20,023 nucleotides of DNA from Caldifarciminota bacterium (GTDB lineage: Bacteria > Hydrothermota > Tepidihabitantia > Tepidihabitantales > Tepidihabitantaceae). Shown here one piece after another: positions 6,715-13,819 of this stretch. The notes under the pieces are model-generated. The model had not been told where the DNA came from. It worked only from the letters and a program-made list of their open reading frames with translations, and did no database searches. The stretch is from the NCBI GenBank assembly GCA_903908785.1, contig CAIVTL010000397.1:1-20023 (forward strand), written 5' to 3'. The position numbers and the translations under genes are program-made. The stretch's first letter is position 1. Each line of letters opens with the position of its first letter.

Positions 6715-8361
6715 ATGAGCGAACGCCGGGGCGAATCTTCCGAGGAGCTGCGTATGCAGCTCGAGGATGTCCGGAACCGGCTGGCCGAAGCGGAAGAGGT
6801 GCTCCGCGCAATTCGCGAAGGCGACGTGGACGCGGTGGTCGTTTCCGGGCGCGGGGGCGACTTGGTACTCTCGCTCGACGAGAGTGAAAACGCCTACCGC
6901 CTGATGGTCGAGTCGATGAATGAAGCCGGGCTGGCCGTGGGCCCGGACGGGACGGTACTCTTCGCCAATAACCCCCTGGCCCGCATGCTCGGGGTCCCGC
7001 TCGATCAGGTCGTCGGGACGTCGCTCGCCCTGCACGTCCACCCCGACCATCAGCAAAGCCTGGTCGCCCTGCTCGGCGCTGCCCAGGGCCAGCCGGCCGA
7101 TGCGCGGCTGGTCCTGGTTGGAGCAAATGCACGGTCCATACCAGTCCACGCCTGGGTCAGCCAACTGGAACAACTCGACGGCGTGACCATCTGTCTCGTG
7201 GCCGCCGACCCGGCGCAACTCGAAACGCCGCGCAAGATGATCCAGCATCTTCAGGAGCAGCGCCGGAAATTGGCGGCAAGCCTGGCGGCGCTCAGGGATT
7301 CCGAGGGAAAGGCCGGCGACCTCGCTCGGTTGACCGCCGGGAGTGCCATTACCTCCCGCCGGTTGCAGCAACAGGTGGGGCGGCTCCGCAGGGAGTTGGA
7401 AGGGCAATTCCGGATGGTCGGCGACTCGCCGGCGCTGCAGCACGTGCGGGGCCTGATAGCCCGCGTCGCCCCGACTACCGCCAGTGTCCTCGTCACCGGC
7501 GAGAGTGGTGTGGGCAAGGAACTCGTGGCCCGGGCGGTACACCTGCGGAGCCCGCGCGCCGGCGAAGCCTTCGTCGCCCTCAACTGCGCCGCTATTCCCC
7601 AGGAACTCATCGAAAGCGAACTCTTTGGCCACGAGAAGGGCGCGTTCACCGGCGCGGGGACGACACGCGCCGGCAAGATACAGGAAGCTGATGCCGGCAC
7701 CCTCTTCCTCGACGAAATTGGCGACCTCAGCCTGCCGGCGCAGGCGAAACTGCTCCGCTTCCTGAACGACTCGGAGGTGCAGCGCGTCGGCGGCAGCGGC
7801 GTCATCCACCTGGACGTGAGGATAGTCGCCGCGACCAACAAGAACCTGCAAGAGATCATCGCGCTGAATGCTTTCCGGGATGACCTATACCACCGCTTGA
7901 ACGTAGTGACCATCGAGGTCCCGCCGCTGCGGGACCGAATATCGGACATCGAACCGCTCGCCATCTTCTTCCTTGACCGTTACTGCACGGACTACGGCCG
8001 GATTGTCAGTTTCGCGCCCGAGAGCTGGCACGCGCTCAAGGAGTATGCGTGGCCCGGCAATATCCGTGAGCTGCGGAACCTCATCGAGCGCGTGGTCATC
8101 CTGGCGGAAACGAACCCGGTTGAGGCCGAGGAACTGCGTTCGTTTCTCGGAGCCGAGGCCAAGGTTCCCACTGACGGGACTCTCAAAGTTGCCCTGGAGC
8201 GCGCCGAGCGCGATGCCGTCGAGAGAGTGATGGCGCAAACCTCCAACAACGTTGCCGAGGCGGCCGCCATACTGGGCATCGTCCGTCCCAGCCTCTACCG
8301 GATCATGAAGCGCTACGGTATCGCTTCTCCGACGCAGACCAAGGTCGAGTCTCCCGCGTAG
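6715..8361 (+). CDS. PAS-domain sigma-54 activator (enhancer-binding protein, Fis-type HTH)
   Basis: A 548-residue sigma-54 activator. Residues 1-45 form a coiled coil followed by AIREGDVDAVVVSG; about 59-165 is a PAS domain; about 175-232 a second coiled coil. The AAA+ domain (about 233-460) is complete: Walker A GESGVGKE (262-269), GAFTGA (309-314), the sigma-54 contact loop, Walker B with D333-E334 (GTLFLDEIGD), and the arginine-finger region FRDDLYHRL (387-395). The C-terminus is a Fis-type HTH (about 511-536, NNVAEAAAILGIVRPSLYRI). There is no receiver domain, so control must come through PAS/coiled-coil contacts rather than phosphotransfer. The coiled-coil-PAS front resembles that of histidine kinases often seen beside kaiBC. 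It lies 97 nt after kaiB, with RBS TAAGGG; its likely binding sites begin 39 nt after its stop codon. Confidence 0.93.
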   Translation: MSERRGESSEELRMQLEDVRNRLAEAEEVLRAIREGDVDAVVVSGRGGDLVLSLDESENAYRLMVESMNEAGLAVGPDGTVLFANNPLARMLGVPLDQVVGTSLALHVHPDHQQSLVALLGAAQGQPADARLVLVGANARSIPVHAWVSQLEQLDGVTICLVAADPAQLETPRKMIQHLQEQRRKLAASLAALRDSEGKAGDLARLTAGSAITSRRLQQQVGRLRRELEGQFRMVGDSPALQHVRGLIARVAPTTASVLVTGESGVGKELVARAVHLRSPRAGEAFVALNCAAIPQELIESELFGHEKGAFTGAGTTRAGKIQEADAGTLFLDEIGDLSLPAQAKLLRFLNDSEVQRVGGSGVIHLDVRIVAATNKNLQEIIALNAFRDDLYHRLNVVTIEVPPLRDRISDIEPLAIFFLDRYCTDYGRIVSFAPESWHALKEYAWPGNIRELRNLIERVVILAETNPVEAEELRSFLGAEAKVPTDGTLKVALERAERDAVERVMAQTSNNVAEAAAILGIVRPSLYRIMKRYGIASPTQTKVESPA

Positions 8362-8399
8362 AGCATCGAGCATCACCCGCGCGCGAAACGCCGGGACCA

Positions 8400-8458
8400 G
8401 TCTCCCGCTGCGGACAACGTGTCTCACTGCGGAGAGAATCCTCGCGCCGCTGCGAGAC
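8400..8458. promoter_or_regulatory. activator binding-site cluster, module 1
   Basis: Two degenerate copies of the 16-bp palindrome, GTCTCCCGCTGCGGAC (8400-8415) and GTCTCACTGCGGAGAG (8421-8436), start 21 bp apart. A third right half-site, GAGAC, lies at 8454-8458, about one more 21-22 bp step on. It begins 39 nt after the activator stop codon and precedes the methyltransferase pseudogene. Confidence 0.6.
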
Positions 8459-8494
8459 ATCAGCCGCAACCGGGCTGCCGGCGCGGAGGCAGCA

Positions 8495-8510
8495 GGGCAC
8501 GCGGCACGCC
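8495..8510 (+). promoter_or_regulatory. weak candidate sigma-54 promoter, module 1
   Basis: GGGCACGCGGCACGCC has the -24 GG and -12 GC exactly 12 bp apart and keeps GGCACG, but the -12 box lacks TTGC. The module-1 sites lie 37-95 bp upstream. The downstream gene is dead, so decay of the promoter would not be surprising. Confidence 0.35.
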
Positions 8511-8524
8511 GACCGGAACCAAGA

Positions 8525-9308
8525 AATGACGTTCAGAACTACGGCTATGCCGAAACGAGTCCGGGCGCGCCGCTGCCTGCCTTGAATCGGGAAGACGAAA
8601 GCAATCGCTATTGCATCCAGCTCTACCAGCATCTGATCTCGGGTGTTGACCTCAAGGGGCGCGACGTCCTGGAAATCGCCTGCGGGCGGGGCGGCGGGGC
8701 GTCATTCATTGCCCGTTACCTGAAACCGGTATCACTGGCCGGGATCGGCATCGCCGTGGGGCCATCGATTTCTGCAACCGTCACTACGGCCCCGCCGGTC
8801 TGACGTTTGCCCGCGGCGAAGCCGAAGCGCTGGACTTTGGCCATGACTTATTCGACGCGGTCATCAACGTGGAATCCTCGCACTACTAGCGTTCCATGCC
8901 GCGTTTCCTCGGGGAGGTCCGCCGCGTCCTGAAGCCGGGCGGCTGGTTTCTGTTTGCCGACTTCCGCAAGCGCGAGGAGATGCCGCTTTGCGCCGGCAGT
9001 TGGTGGAAGCCCGGTTCGAAGTAGTGCGGGAGGCAAACATCACCGGCAACATCCTGCGGGCGCTGGAAGTGGATAACGACCGCAAGCTCGCCCTGATTCA
9101 CCAGCGGGTGCCGTGGCTGTTCCGCAAGGCATTCAAGGAGTTCGCCGGCACGCCGGGCAACGCGACCTATGAATCGTTCAGCGAGGCGAGGTGGAAGTAC
9201 TCAAGCTTTCATCATGAAGCGTTGCGAAATCGCCTCTTCCACTGGCGCGCGGACCAAGGACTAGTTCTCTTCGCGCAAGGCCTGGGCTTGTCTCTCTTGG
9301 GATACTGA
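8525..9308 (+). pseudogene. SAM-dependent methyltransferase pseudogene (broken three times)
   Basis: Fragments of one class I methyltransferase lie in order but in shifting frames. The SAM-binding stretch GRDVLEIACGRGGGASFIAR (near 8660-8720) keeps the glycine-rich motif I. A one-base loss near 8757-8762 then moves the frame to LTFARGEAEALDFGHDLFDA and VINVESSHY, where a TAG (8887-8889) interrupts before SMPRFLGEVRRVLKPGGWFL. A second one-base loss near 8985 leads to RRQLVEARFEVVREANITGN and a C-terminal part ending at 9308. No in-frame start codon remains. It most resembles phthiotriol-dimycocerosate-type or other small-molecule O-methyltransferases. Its last 19 bases overlap the first palindrome of module 2. 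Confidence 0.85.
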
Positions 9309-9342
9309 CTGTCTCTTTAGGGAGACAGCACCGGCCGCAGCG
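9290..9342. promoter_or_regulatory. activator binding-site pair plus GC box, module 2
   Basis: GTCTCTCTTGGGATAC (9290-9305) and GTCTCTTTAGGGAGAC (9311-9326) start 21 bp apart. The conserved box CGGCCGCAGCG follows at 9332-9342, exactly 21 bp after the start of the second palindrome. The first palindrome overlaps the 3' end of the methyltransferase pseudogene. Confidence 0.75.
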
Positions 9343-9592
9343 ACCACTGTGTCCTGTTCCGGAACGCTACCCGTCATGTCCGCTCCCGTGTCCGGCGCAA
9401 CGTTGTCTATCCGTCGTCCGCTCCGCCCCTGCAGACGGCCAAACTGGAAGCTGGTAGCTTGTGCGCTCCCCGCCCGACGTCCTTTCGGACACCGTGACCA
9501 TCACTGTGCTTTCGCGTTCGGCGGACTCGGCAAGCACGAGTTGAGACCGGCCGCCGGCACGGGCAACGCCTGACGACGGGCCTCCGCGACAT

Positions 9593-9608
9593 CGGCACGG
9601 ATCTTGCA
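9593..9608 (+). promoter_or_regulatory. sigma-54 promoter, module 2
   Basis: CGGCACGGATCTTGCA matches the TGGCACG-N4-TTGCA consensus at all but the first base, with GG (9594) and GC (9606) 12 bp apart. It lies about 280 bp after the second palindrome, farther than in other modules. A weaker match, CGGCACGGGCAACGCC, is at 9555-9570. The first intact gene downstream is the KTSC gene at 9859. Confidence 0.65.
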
Positions 9609-9610
9609 GT

Positions 9611-9715
9611 GTGAGTGGTGGGTTTGAAGAGATATCACAAGGAACGACAACCTACGTTACCAATGCCTCCGGTAACTAGAACGCCCATAATTCGGTTGTC
9701 GTGACGGTTGCGTAG
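9611..9715 (+). pseudogene. possible remnant of a surface protein (low confidence)
   Basis: From 9611 one frame reads SGGFEEISQGTTTYVTNASG, then a TAG (9677), then NAHNSVVVTVA before a second TAG at 9713. The residues look like beta-strands of an Ig-like domain. Just upstream, another short frame reads DVLSDTVTITVLSRSADSAS. The rest of 9343-9858 holds no other gene, only the sigma-54 promoters. I read this gap as decayed coding DNA. Confidence 0.3.
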
Positions 9716-9858
9716 GGCCCGGTTCGCCCGGACCCGCAACCGAGCTTGGTCGGAAGCTGCCGGCATTGCGTCACAGAACCCGCTTTTCCGGCAGCTCGCC
9801 GACCGCAGAGTCGAACCGGACCAGCACGCGCAGAACCAATAACAGCAGAGGAAGAGAA

Positions 9859-10080
9859 ATGAAGATAGTCAGAACCCTTGGGAAGTCGGCCGGCATACTC
9901 TACAGTTCCATTACCGGCATGATGGTGATAGAATTCGGCGACCGGGGCCGTTACATTTACCACGACGTGCCCAAGGACGTCTATGACGTCCTCAGATGTG
10001 CGCCCGCCTGCGTGCATGCCCAGTTCGTCACCAACGCCGGACACAACTTCTCAATCATCGACGGCATGGAAGTCCGCTGA
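9859..10080 (+). CDS. KTSC-domain protein
   Basis: A 73-residue protein preceded by AGAGGAAGAG. After a short lead-in, LYSSITGMMVIEFGDRGRYI, then YHDVPKDVYDVL and AQFVTNAGHNFSII follow the KTSC domain pattern (small beta-rich fold: a strand pair, the tyrosine-rich VP..VY turn, and a final F.R/N segment). The family name recalls KTSC residues at a lysyl-tRNA-synthetase-linked domain; the function is unsettled, and free-standing copies are often small stress or phage-linked proteins. The lysine of the name is not obvious here. The sigma-54 promoter at 9593 is 250 nt upstream and no sigma-70 promoter is apparent, so it probably belongs to the regulon. Confidence 0.7.
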   Translation: MKIVRTLGKSAGILYSSITGMMVIEFGDRGRYIYHDVPKDVYDVLRCAPACVHAQFVTNAGHNFSIIDGMEVR

Positions 10081-10154
10081 GGCCGGTCGCCACGGTCCGG
10101 CCGACACGTCGCGCGCCGGCCCCGCACTGCGCGGGAAACAGCGGTCTTGGTTGG

Positions 10155-10170
10155 TGGCACGCATTGTGCC
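10155..10170 (+). promoter_or_regulatory. sigma-54 promoter upstream of lipoprotein gene
   Basis: TGGCACGCATTGTGCC has a perfect -24 element and TGC in the -12 element at the correct 12-bp GG-to-GC distance. The gene start at 10286 is about 105 nt beyond the expected transcript start. No GTCTC palindrome is seen in the preceding 300 bp; the nearest known pair is at 9290, about 830 bp upstream. Confidence 0.6.
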
Positions 10171-10285
10171 AATAACCAACCATGGCGAGGTGCAATGCCA
10201 CGACTCCGGAAAACTGTGCCGGCTGCAACTCGAGCCGAACGAGGGAGCACCTTTCGGCCGGTCAACACAAGAAAGGAATGTCCAT

Positions 10286-11113
10286 ATGAGCGAATCGACA
10301 GAACACGACGGAACCAGAGAAAAGTGCGACAGTGCCGGACCAGACGGCAGGCAGACGAAGTATCTGCTCGCAATGCTGGGAACGCTGCTCCTGCTGGTCA
10401 TCTCATGCACTTCACCCGTCACTCTCCTGCCACCGACGGTAAGTTTCACGCCCGTTAACGGTGGTGCGAACCTCCACCTCACGTGGCTCGCGGTTACCAA
10501 TGCCACCGCGTACAATGTATATGTTGACGGAGTCAAGACCGAGATAGCTTCCGGGACCTACTCCTTCGATGTGACGGGTCCGGCCCGGCTGGTCCAGGTC
10601 TCGGCTATCGCGACGTCAAGCGAAAGTGATAAGTGGAGCCTCACGACGGCAGTCAAGAAGACCGCGAACGTTACGGTCTATACGAGAGATGATGCCCAGC
10701 AGGTCAATCACGCATTCTACTTCGATACGACCGGCACGGCACTAGCGATTCCGCTGTCTCGGCCCTCGGATATCGATTTCCTGCTCGATACCAGCCAGAC
10801 GGTAACCAACATCCAGTTGCGTTCGCCCGACTCGTACGACCCGAAATACAACACCAAGAGCAATTCATCGGCCGTCGGAAGCGGGACGAATCTCGACGAA
10901 ATCAAAATCGCCCCCGCAGCCGGCGTGTACAGCGCGGTGCGCAGCATTTCCCTGGATAGCATCTACTCGTTGTGGCTCGACCCGGGCGCCAACGGCTGGT
11001 CTGCCGATGACCATTTCGCCAAGATCAAAGTCGAAGGTATCTCAGGCACGGCGGTAACGTTTACGGTCGACTACCAGAGAATCCCCGGTCTCCGCTGGCT
11101 GATATCAAACTAG
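10286..11113 (+). CDS. Fn3-like lipoprotein, hypothetical
   Basis: A 275-residue protein starting at the ATG after AAAGGAA (10272-10278). It has an unusual 25-residue charged, hydrophilic extension (MSESTEHDGTREK at the start) before the hydrophobic core LLAMLGTLLLLVISC, whose Cys at about residue 41 fits a lipobox. Residues about 50-125 resemble a fibronectin type III domain: VSFTPVNGGANLHLTWLAV, then ATAYNVYVDGVKT and LVQVSAIATSSESDKWS. The rest (about 128-275) is beta-rich with no recognised family, and includes WLDPGANGWSADDHFAKIKV near the end. It probably faces the periplasm or the cell surface. It sits behind the sigma-54 promoter at 10155. Confidence 0.75.
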   Translation: MSESTEHDGTREKCDSAGPDGRQTKYLLAMLGTLLLLVISCTSPVTLLPPTVSFTPVNGGANLHLTWLAVTNATAYNVYVDGVKTEIASGTYSFDVTGPARLVQVSAIATSSESDKWSLTTAVKKTANVTVYTRDDAQQVNHAFYFDTTGTALAIPLSRPSDIDFLLDTSQTVTNIQLRSPDSYDPKYNTKSNSSAVGSGTNLDEIKIAPAAGVYSAVRSISLDSIYSLWLDPGANGWSADDHFAKIKVEGISGTAVTFTVDYQRIPGLRWLISN

Positions 11114-11193
11114 GGGCTTCCCAGGGAAACAGGGAAGCCGCGCAGCGTTGCGCCCCCGAACTTAGGGCCACTTTGCGGTGCCGACGAAGGTGT

Positions 11194-11248
11194 GTATCCT
11201 CTGGGAGACCGCATGTCTCTCGGTAGATACAGTTTCGGCGCAGCCGCG
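11194..11248. promoter_or_regulatory. activator binding-site pair plus GC box, module 3
   Basis: GTATCCTCTGGGAGAC (11194-11209) and GTCTCTCGGTAGATAC (11215-11230) start 21 bp apart. Each has one perfect and one degenerate half. A related GC box, CGGCGCAGCCGCG, starts at 11236, again 21 bp after the start of the second site. Confidence 0.7.
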
Positions 11249-11323
11249 AACGACAGTTGTACCCCGAAGGCAGGCTTAGAGGCACGCGGGCCGGCAACTC
11301 GACGGACACGACCGGACCTGCAC

Positions 11324-11339
11324 CGGCACGCGAAGTGCA
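11324..11339 (+). promoter_or_regulatory. sigma-54 promoter, module 3
   Basis: CGGCACGCGAAGTGCA keeps GGCACG and TGCA, with GG (11325) and GC (11337) 12 bp apart. It starts 109 bp after the start of the second palindrome, almost the same distance as in modules 6 and 7. No convincing gene follows within 500 bp, so it may drive the 11848-12996 gene pair through a long leader, or a lost gene. Confidence 0.65.
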
Positions 11340-11642
11340 CTACACGGCGCATGAGAAACCGCAACACACTCACGCCACCGGCTGCGCGGACCCCGGCGAT
11401 GACGGCGTGGTACGCTATCTGGAGACCCGGCAAGGCAGCTTGCGCCCGGAGTCTCCAACCTCAATTACCTCCGAACCGATCACAGCCGGCACCGACCCGG
11501 GCGAGCCGGATTGGGGTCGGCATCGCGCACCCTTAGCACGCGAGGAGCGTTCGGCTGGCCCGGCGGCGTTCCTCAGCCGAAACGTTCACGGTATCGCCGA
11601 GCCGAGCACTCGGGGCAGTTGACCCGGGCTGCCGGCCGGTGA
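11340..11642 (+). other. gap without a supported gene
   Basis: Open frames cross this stretch, for example one from an ATG at 11351 (MRNRNTLTPPAARTPAMTAW), but none has a ribosome-binding site, family resemblance or protein-like composition. GGAGAC (11421-11426) and GTCTCC (11451-11456) face outward here, the reverse of the activator sites. I see decayed or leader DNA only. Confidence 0.4.
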
Positions 11643-11786
11643 CTAGCGGAACTGCCGCGCCTTCGCCGTAGTCAGGTCACGACAAGACTCACCATCTACC
11701 GCGCGTTCGTGCCGTTGATTTCGGGCTACTCCCACACCGGGAGGTTCTCGCACAGCATCGGGCTACGTTTGGGCTATCGCCGGTAG
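11643..11786 (+). pseudogene. possible remnant of an outer-membrane barrel C-terminus
   Basis: Between TGA (11640) and TAG (11784) one frame ends with LISGYSHTGRFSHSIGLRLG and then YRR. This is the look of a final hairpin of a small outer-membrane barrel, although the last residue is Arg rather than aromatic. There is no start codon and no upstream barrel sequence in frame. It suggests a deleted outer-membrane protein gene in the leader of the 11848 unit. Confidence 0.3.
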
Positions 11787-11847
11787 CGACCGGCACCGGC
11801 CGCGCCGAAGGGTGCAGCCATTGACTATGAAATGAGGAAAGATGATT

Positions 11848-12624
11848 ATGCTTAGTTCAAGACGGGTGGTCGCAGCGGTACTCCTGTTTGTGCCGCTGGC
11901 GTGGGCCGGCGCACTCACTGCGGCGCAAGTCGCTGGAGCCGCCGCACCCGGTGCTCAGACCGTTACCGTGTCGGGATGGGTCGTGGACGCTAACTCATGG
12001 CTGGGTCAGGGAGTCCGCGGCCCGCAGTATCAGGGACGCTCCGCGGCGTCGGCTGAAGCAGGCTCGCCGCTGGTTATTCTTACCGACAACGGCTCCATCG
12101 TGTTCCCGGTCCAGTTTGGGGCGTCGGCCGGCACGCACGCGAGCAACCTTCAGCTCACATCCTACGCCGAGCAACGGGTAACCGTCGGGGGCTGGCTCAT
12201 CCGGCGGGGCCAGGAGAAAGCGATTGTCATTCAGTACGTGACGTCGGCCAATGACCCGGCAGCCGGGCCGCCGACTTCGGTCCGGGAAACGCCCGGCGTC
12301 GAAATCGTCGCCCGAGTCACGGAGCTGAACTCGTGGCTGAACCGCGGCAGTTCAGGGCCCGAACAGCGCGACCACACGGCGGCACGCGCCAGGAGCGGCG
12401 AGCCACTGGTGCTGGTCAGCGACCCCGGGTTCGTGCTTTACCCGGTCACGAAGAGCACGCCGTCGGGCCCGCAGTCGAACGGCCTGCTCGTGAACTTCGC
12501 GGAGCAGACGGTGCGGGTGAAAGGCACGCTCATCGAGCGTGGTAACGCGCGGGCCATCATCATCGACAGCGTGGCCGCGTACGCGCCGGTAATTGCGCAG
12601 GGAAGCCTCCGAACGGAGAGATAA
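11848..12624 (+). CDS. exported protein with two tandem ~95-aa repeats, hypothetical
   Basis: A 258-residue protein. I prefer the ATG at 11848, 8 nt after GAGGAA, over the one at 11842, which is too close to that site. A Sec signal peptide covers about residues 1-26 (VVAAVLLFVPLAWAGALTAA). The mature protein is two copies of one domain: copy A about 38-132 and copy B about 150-244. Shared landmarks are NSWL..G..GP, SPLVILTD against EPLVLVSD, IVFPV against VLYPV, AEQRVTVGGWLIRRGQEKAI against AEQTVRVKGTLIERGNARAI, then I(I/Q).V. The pattern suggests a small beta-barrel or OB-like fold. I do not recognise the family. It is followed 3 nt later by the next gene, so the two form an operon. Confidence 0.75.
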   Translation: MLSSRRVVAAVLLFVPLAWAGALTAAQVAGAAAPGAQTVTVSGWVVDANSWLGQGVRGPQYQGRSAASAEAGSPLVILTDNGSIVFPVQFGASAGTHASNLQLTSYAEQRVTVGGWLIRRGQEKAIVIQYVTSANDPAAGPPTSVRETPGVEIVARVTELNSWLNRGSSGPEQRDHTAARARSGEPLVLVSDPGFVLYPVTKSTPSGPQSNGLLVNFAEQTVRVKGTLIERGNARAIIIDSVAAYAPVIAQGSLRTER

Positions 12625-12627
12625 GAG

Positions 12628-12996
12628 ATGACTGGAAGAAGAGCCCGAACGCCGATGGTAGTCGCCGCATTCGTGCTGCTTGCGGCGGGCAGCGTGCTCG
12701 CCACTCCGCCTGACCGCATCCGGCTCAGCTACAGCGACTCGTCCCGCACGCTGACAATCGCGGTCCACCACCCGACGTTCTACGTCGCGGCTCACCACGT
12801 GGCCACGATTGCCGTCAGGCTGAACGACTCGCTGGTTGTCCTGCAGCGGTTCAGCGACCAGACCAACAAACAGGAACAGGACACGGAGTGCCTGATTCCC
12901 GGCGCACAGCCCGGAGACCGCTTGACCGTGACCGCGGTCTGCAGCCTGTTCGGCAAGCGGACCGAGACGTTCGTCCTGCCGGCCCGCAGTCCGTGA
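12628..12996 (+). CDS. exported beta-sandwich protein, hypothetical
   Basis: A 122-residue protein whose ATG is 3 nt after the previous stop, with CGGAGAG as ribosome-binding site. Residues about 1-25 are a signal peptide (PMVVAAFVLLAAGSVLA). The mature part reads PPDRIRLSYSDSSRTLTIAV, HHPTFYVAAHHVATIAVRLN and TVTAVCSLFGKRTETFVLP. It has regular strands, three histidines around HHP and AHH, and two cysteines (DTECL and AVCS) that could form a disulfide. The pattern is reminiscent of small desulfoferrodoxin-like or thin beta-sandwich exported proteins, but no metal site can be assigned. Its TGA (12994-12996) coincides with the start of the HTH remnant, which marks a recombination joint. Confidence 0.75.
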   Translation: MTGRRARTPMVVAAFVLLAAGSVLATPPDRIRLSYSDSSRTLTIAVHHPTFYVAAHHVATIAVRLNDSLVVLQRFSDQTNKQEQDTECLIPGAQPGDRLTVTAVCSLFGKRTETFVLPARSP

Positions 12997-13088
12997 ACTG
13001 CATTGCCGAGGCGGCCGACACCCCGGGTTTCGTACGTCCGAGCATTCGCCGAATCATGAATCGCTTCTTCGACGCGGGCGCAGGTCGA
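12996..13088 (+). pseudogene. remnant of the activator's Fis-type HTH 3' end
   Basis: Directly from the stop codon of the preceding gene, one frame reads NCIAEAADTPGFVRPSIRRI and then MNRF. This matches the activator helix-turn-helix NNVAEAAAILGIVRPSLYRI, then MKRY. DNA similarity seems to continue past it through GACGC and AGGTCGAG, the last bases before the activator stop. There is no start codon, no ATPase part, and Pro replaces a core residue of the HTH, so it is dead. It lies 12 bp before the module-4 palindromes, just as the true activator end lies just before module 1. Confidence 0.75.
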
Positions 13089-13099
13089 GGCCGGGGCTT

Positions 13100-13152
13100 G
13101 TCTCCTTCGGGAGACTGACGGTCTCTTTAGGGAGACATCGACGGCCGCAGCG
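13100..13152. promoter_or_regulatory. activator binding-site pair plus GC box, module 4
   Basis: Two full palindromes, GTCTCCTTCGGGAGAC (13100-13115) and GTCTCTTTAGGGAGAC (13121-13136), start 21 bp apart. CGGCCGCAGCG follows at 13142-13152, 21 bp after the start of the second. This is the best-preserved copy of the cluster. Confidence 0.8.
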
Positions 13153-13275
13153 CAGGCTTCCGCACACACCCGAACCGCTCTCAGGCCATCGTCGCCCCGC
13201 ATCTTTGCTTCACTTTGCCTCTTCTCAACCTGGCCCGGCGCCGGTGCGCAGGGCCAGATGCACGTCCGGCCCTTC

Positions 13276-13291
13276 TGGCACGGCAAGTGCA
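13276..13291 (+). promoter_or_regulatory. sigma-54 promoter, module 4
   Basis: TGGCACGGCAAGTGCA has a perfect -24 element and GTGCA at -12, with GG (13277) and GC (13289) 12 bp apart. It is 155 bp after the start of the second palindrome. The first gene downstream starts at 13412, giving a leader of about 110 nt. Confidence 0.8.
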
Positions 13292-13411
13292 TTGTCGAGG
13301 CGCTGAGGCATTGGTGCAGAGCGACTCCGGGTGCGCGTCGGCGGAGCTGTCCGGCGGCGAGTATACCCGACGAAGACCGACGTCGTCCCACGGGACGAGG
13401 AGGAGCTTAGC

Positions 13412-13633
13412 GTGTTGAACTCAGGAAGTCGAGACCAGGCAGAAGGTCGTTCCGGCGGCGGGAGACAGGGCCGGCCGGCTATGTCTGCCGACGCACCGGA
13501 CCGGGCATCCGGTGTGAGCCGTCGTGCATCGCCTCAAGGCAATCGTCGACCGGGGGATGACGACGAGAGGACGACTCCGGTTGGCGGGCGGCAATGCTGG
13601 CGGCTCCCGATTGACCTCGAACTGCTGTATTGA
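13412..13633 (+). CDS. small 73-aa protein, paralogue A (novel family)
   Basis: The GTG start (GTG-TTG-AAC, read as MLN) is chosen because it aligns exactly with the ATG-TTG-AAT of the second copy at 14103; GAGGAGGAG lies just upstream. Both products are 73 residues and about half identical: MLNSGSRDQAEGRSGGGRQG here, the shared pattern SRD.A.GRS.G.R.GRPA.SAD.P, then ASPQ, RP, and a common end PID...LY. It is basic, polar, low in hydrophobics and probably disordered, with no signal peptide or membrane segment. The equal length and conserved frame over a diverged duplication argue for selection on the protein. It is preceded by a sigma-54 promoter. The function is unknown. Confidence 0.6.
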   Translation: MLNSGSRDQAEGRSGGGRQGRPAMSADAPDRASGVSRRASPQGNRRPGDDDERTTPVGGRQCWRLPIDLELLY

Positions 13634-13819
13634 CGAGAAGCGCGTAGTGGGGGAATCGTACTTGTAGCTCCCATCAGGACCGACGCTCAGGACCAGGCGC
13701 AGGCCGAGTCGGAGCCCGGCCACTCTGGTTTCTACTCTCTGGATTCTGACTTGTCCGGTTCGAGATTCCATACTACATCGGACTTGGCGATTGACTCCCC
13801 CCGGTAGTAGCCGGGGTCT

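Noticed and set aside
6556..7851. Minus-strand frame of 431 codons opposite the activator
   Set aside because: The opposite strand encodes intact PAS and AAA+ motifs; this frame is a GC-rich shadow.
8349..8364. GTCTCCCGCGTAGAGC over the activator stop codon as a further site
   Set aside because: The right half is poor and its 51-bp distance to the next site breaks the 21-bp register.
11421..11456. GGAGAC...GTCTCC as another activator site
   Set aside because: The halves face outward and are 30 bp apart, unlike the inward 16-bp palindromes.
13100..13136. GTCTCC...GGAGAC hairpins as transcription terminators
   Set aside because: No T-tracts follow, two stems sit side by side in register, and many lie upstream of genes; real terminators here (3581, 14597, 19593) look different.
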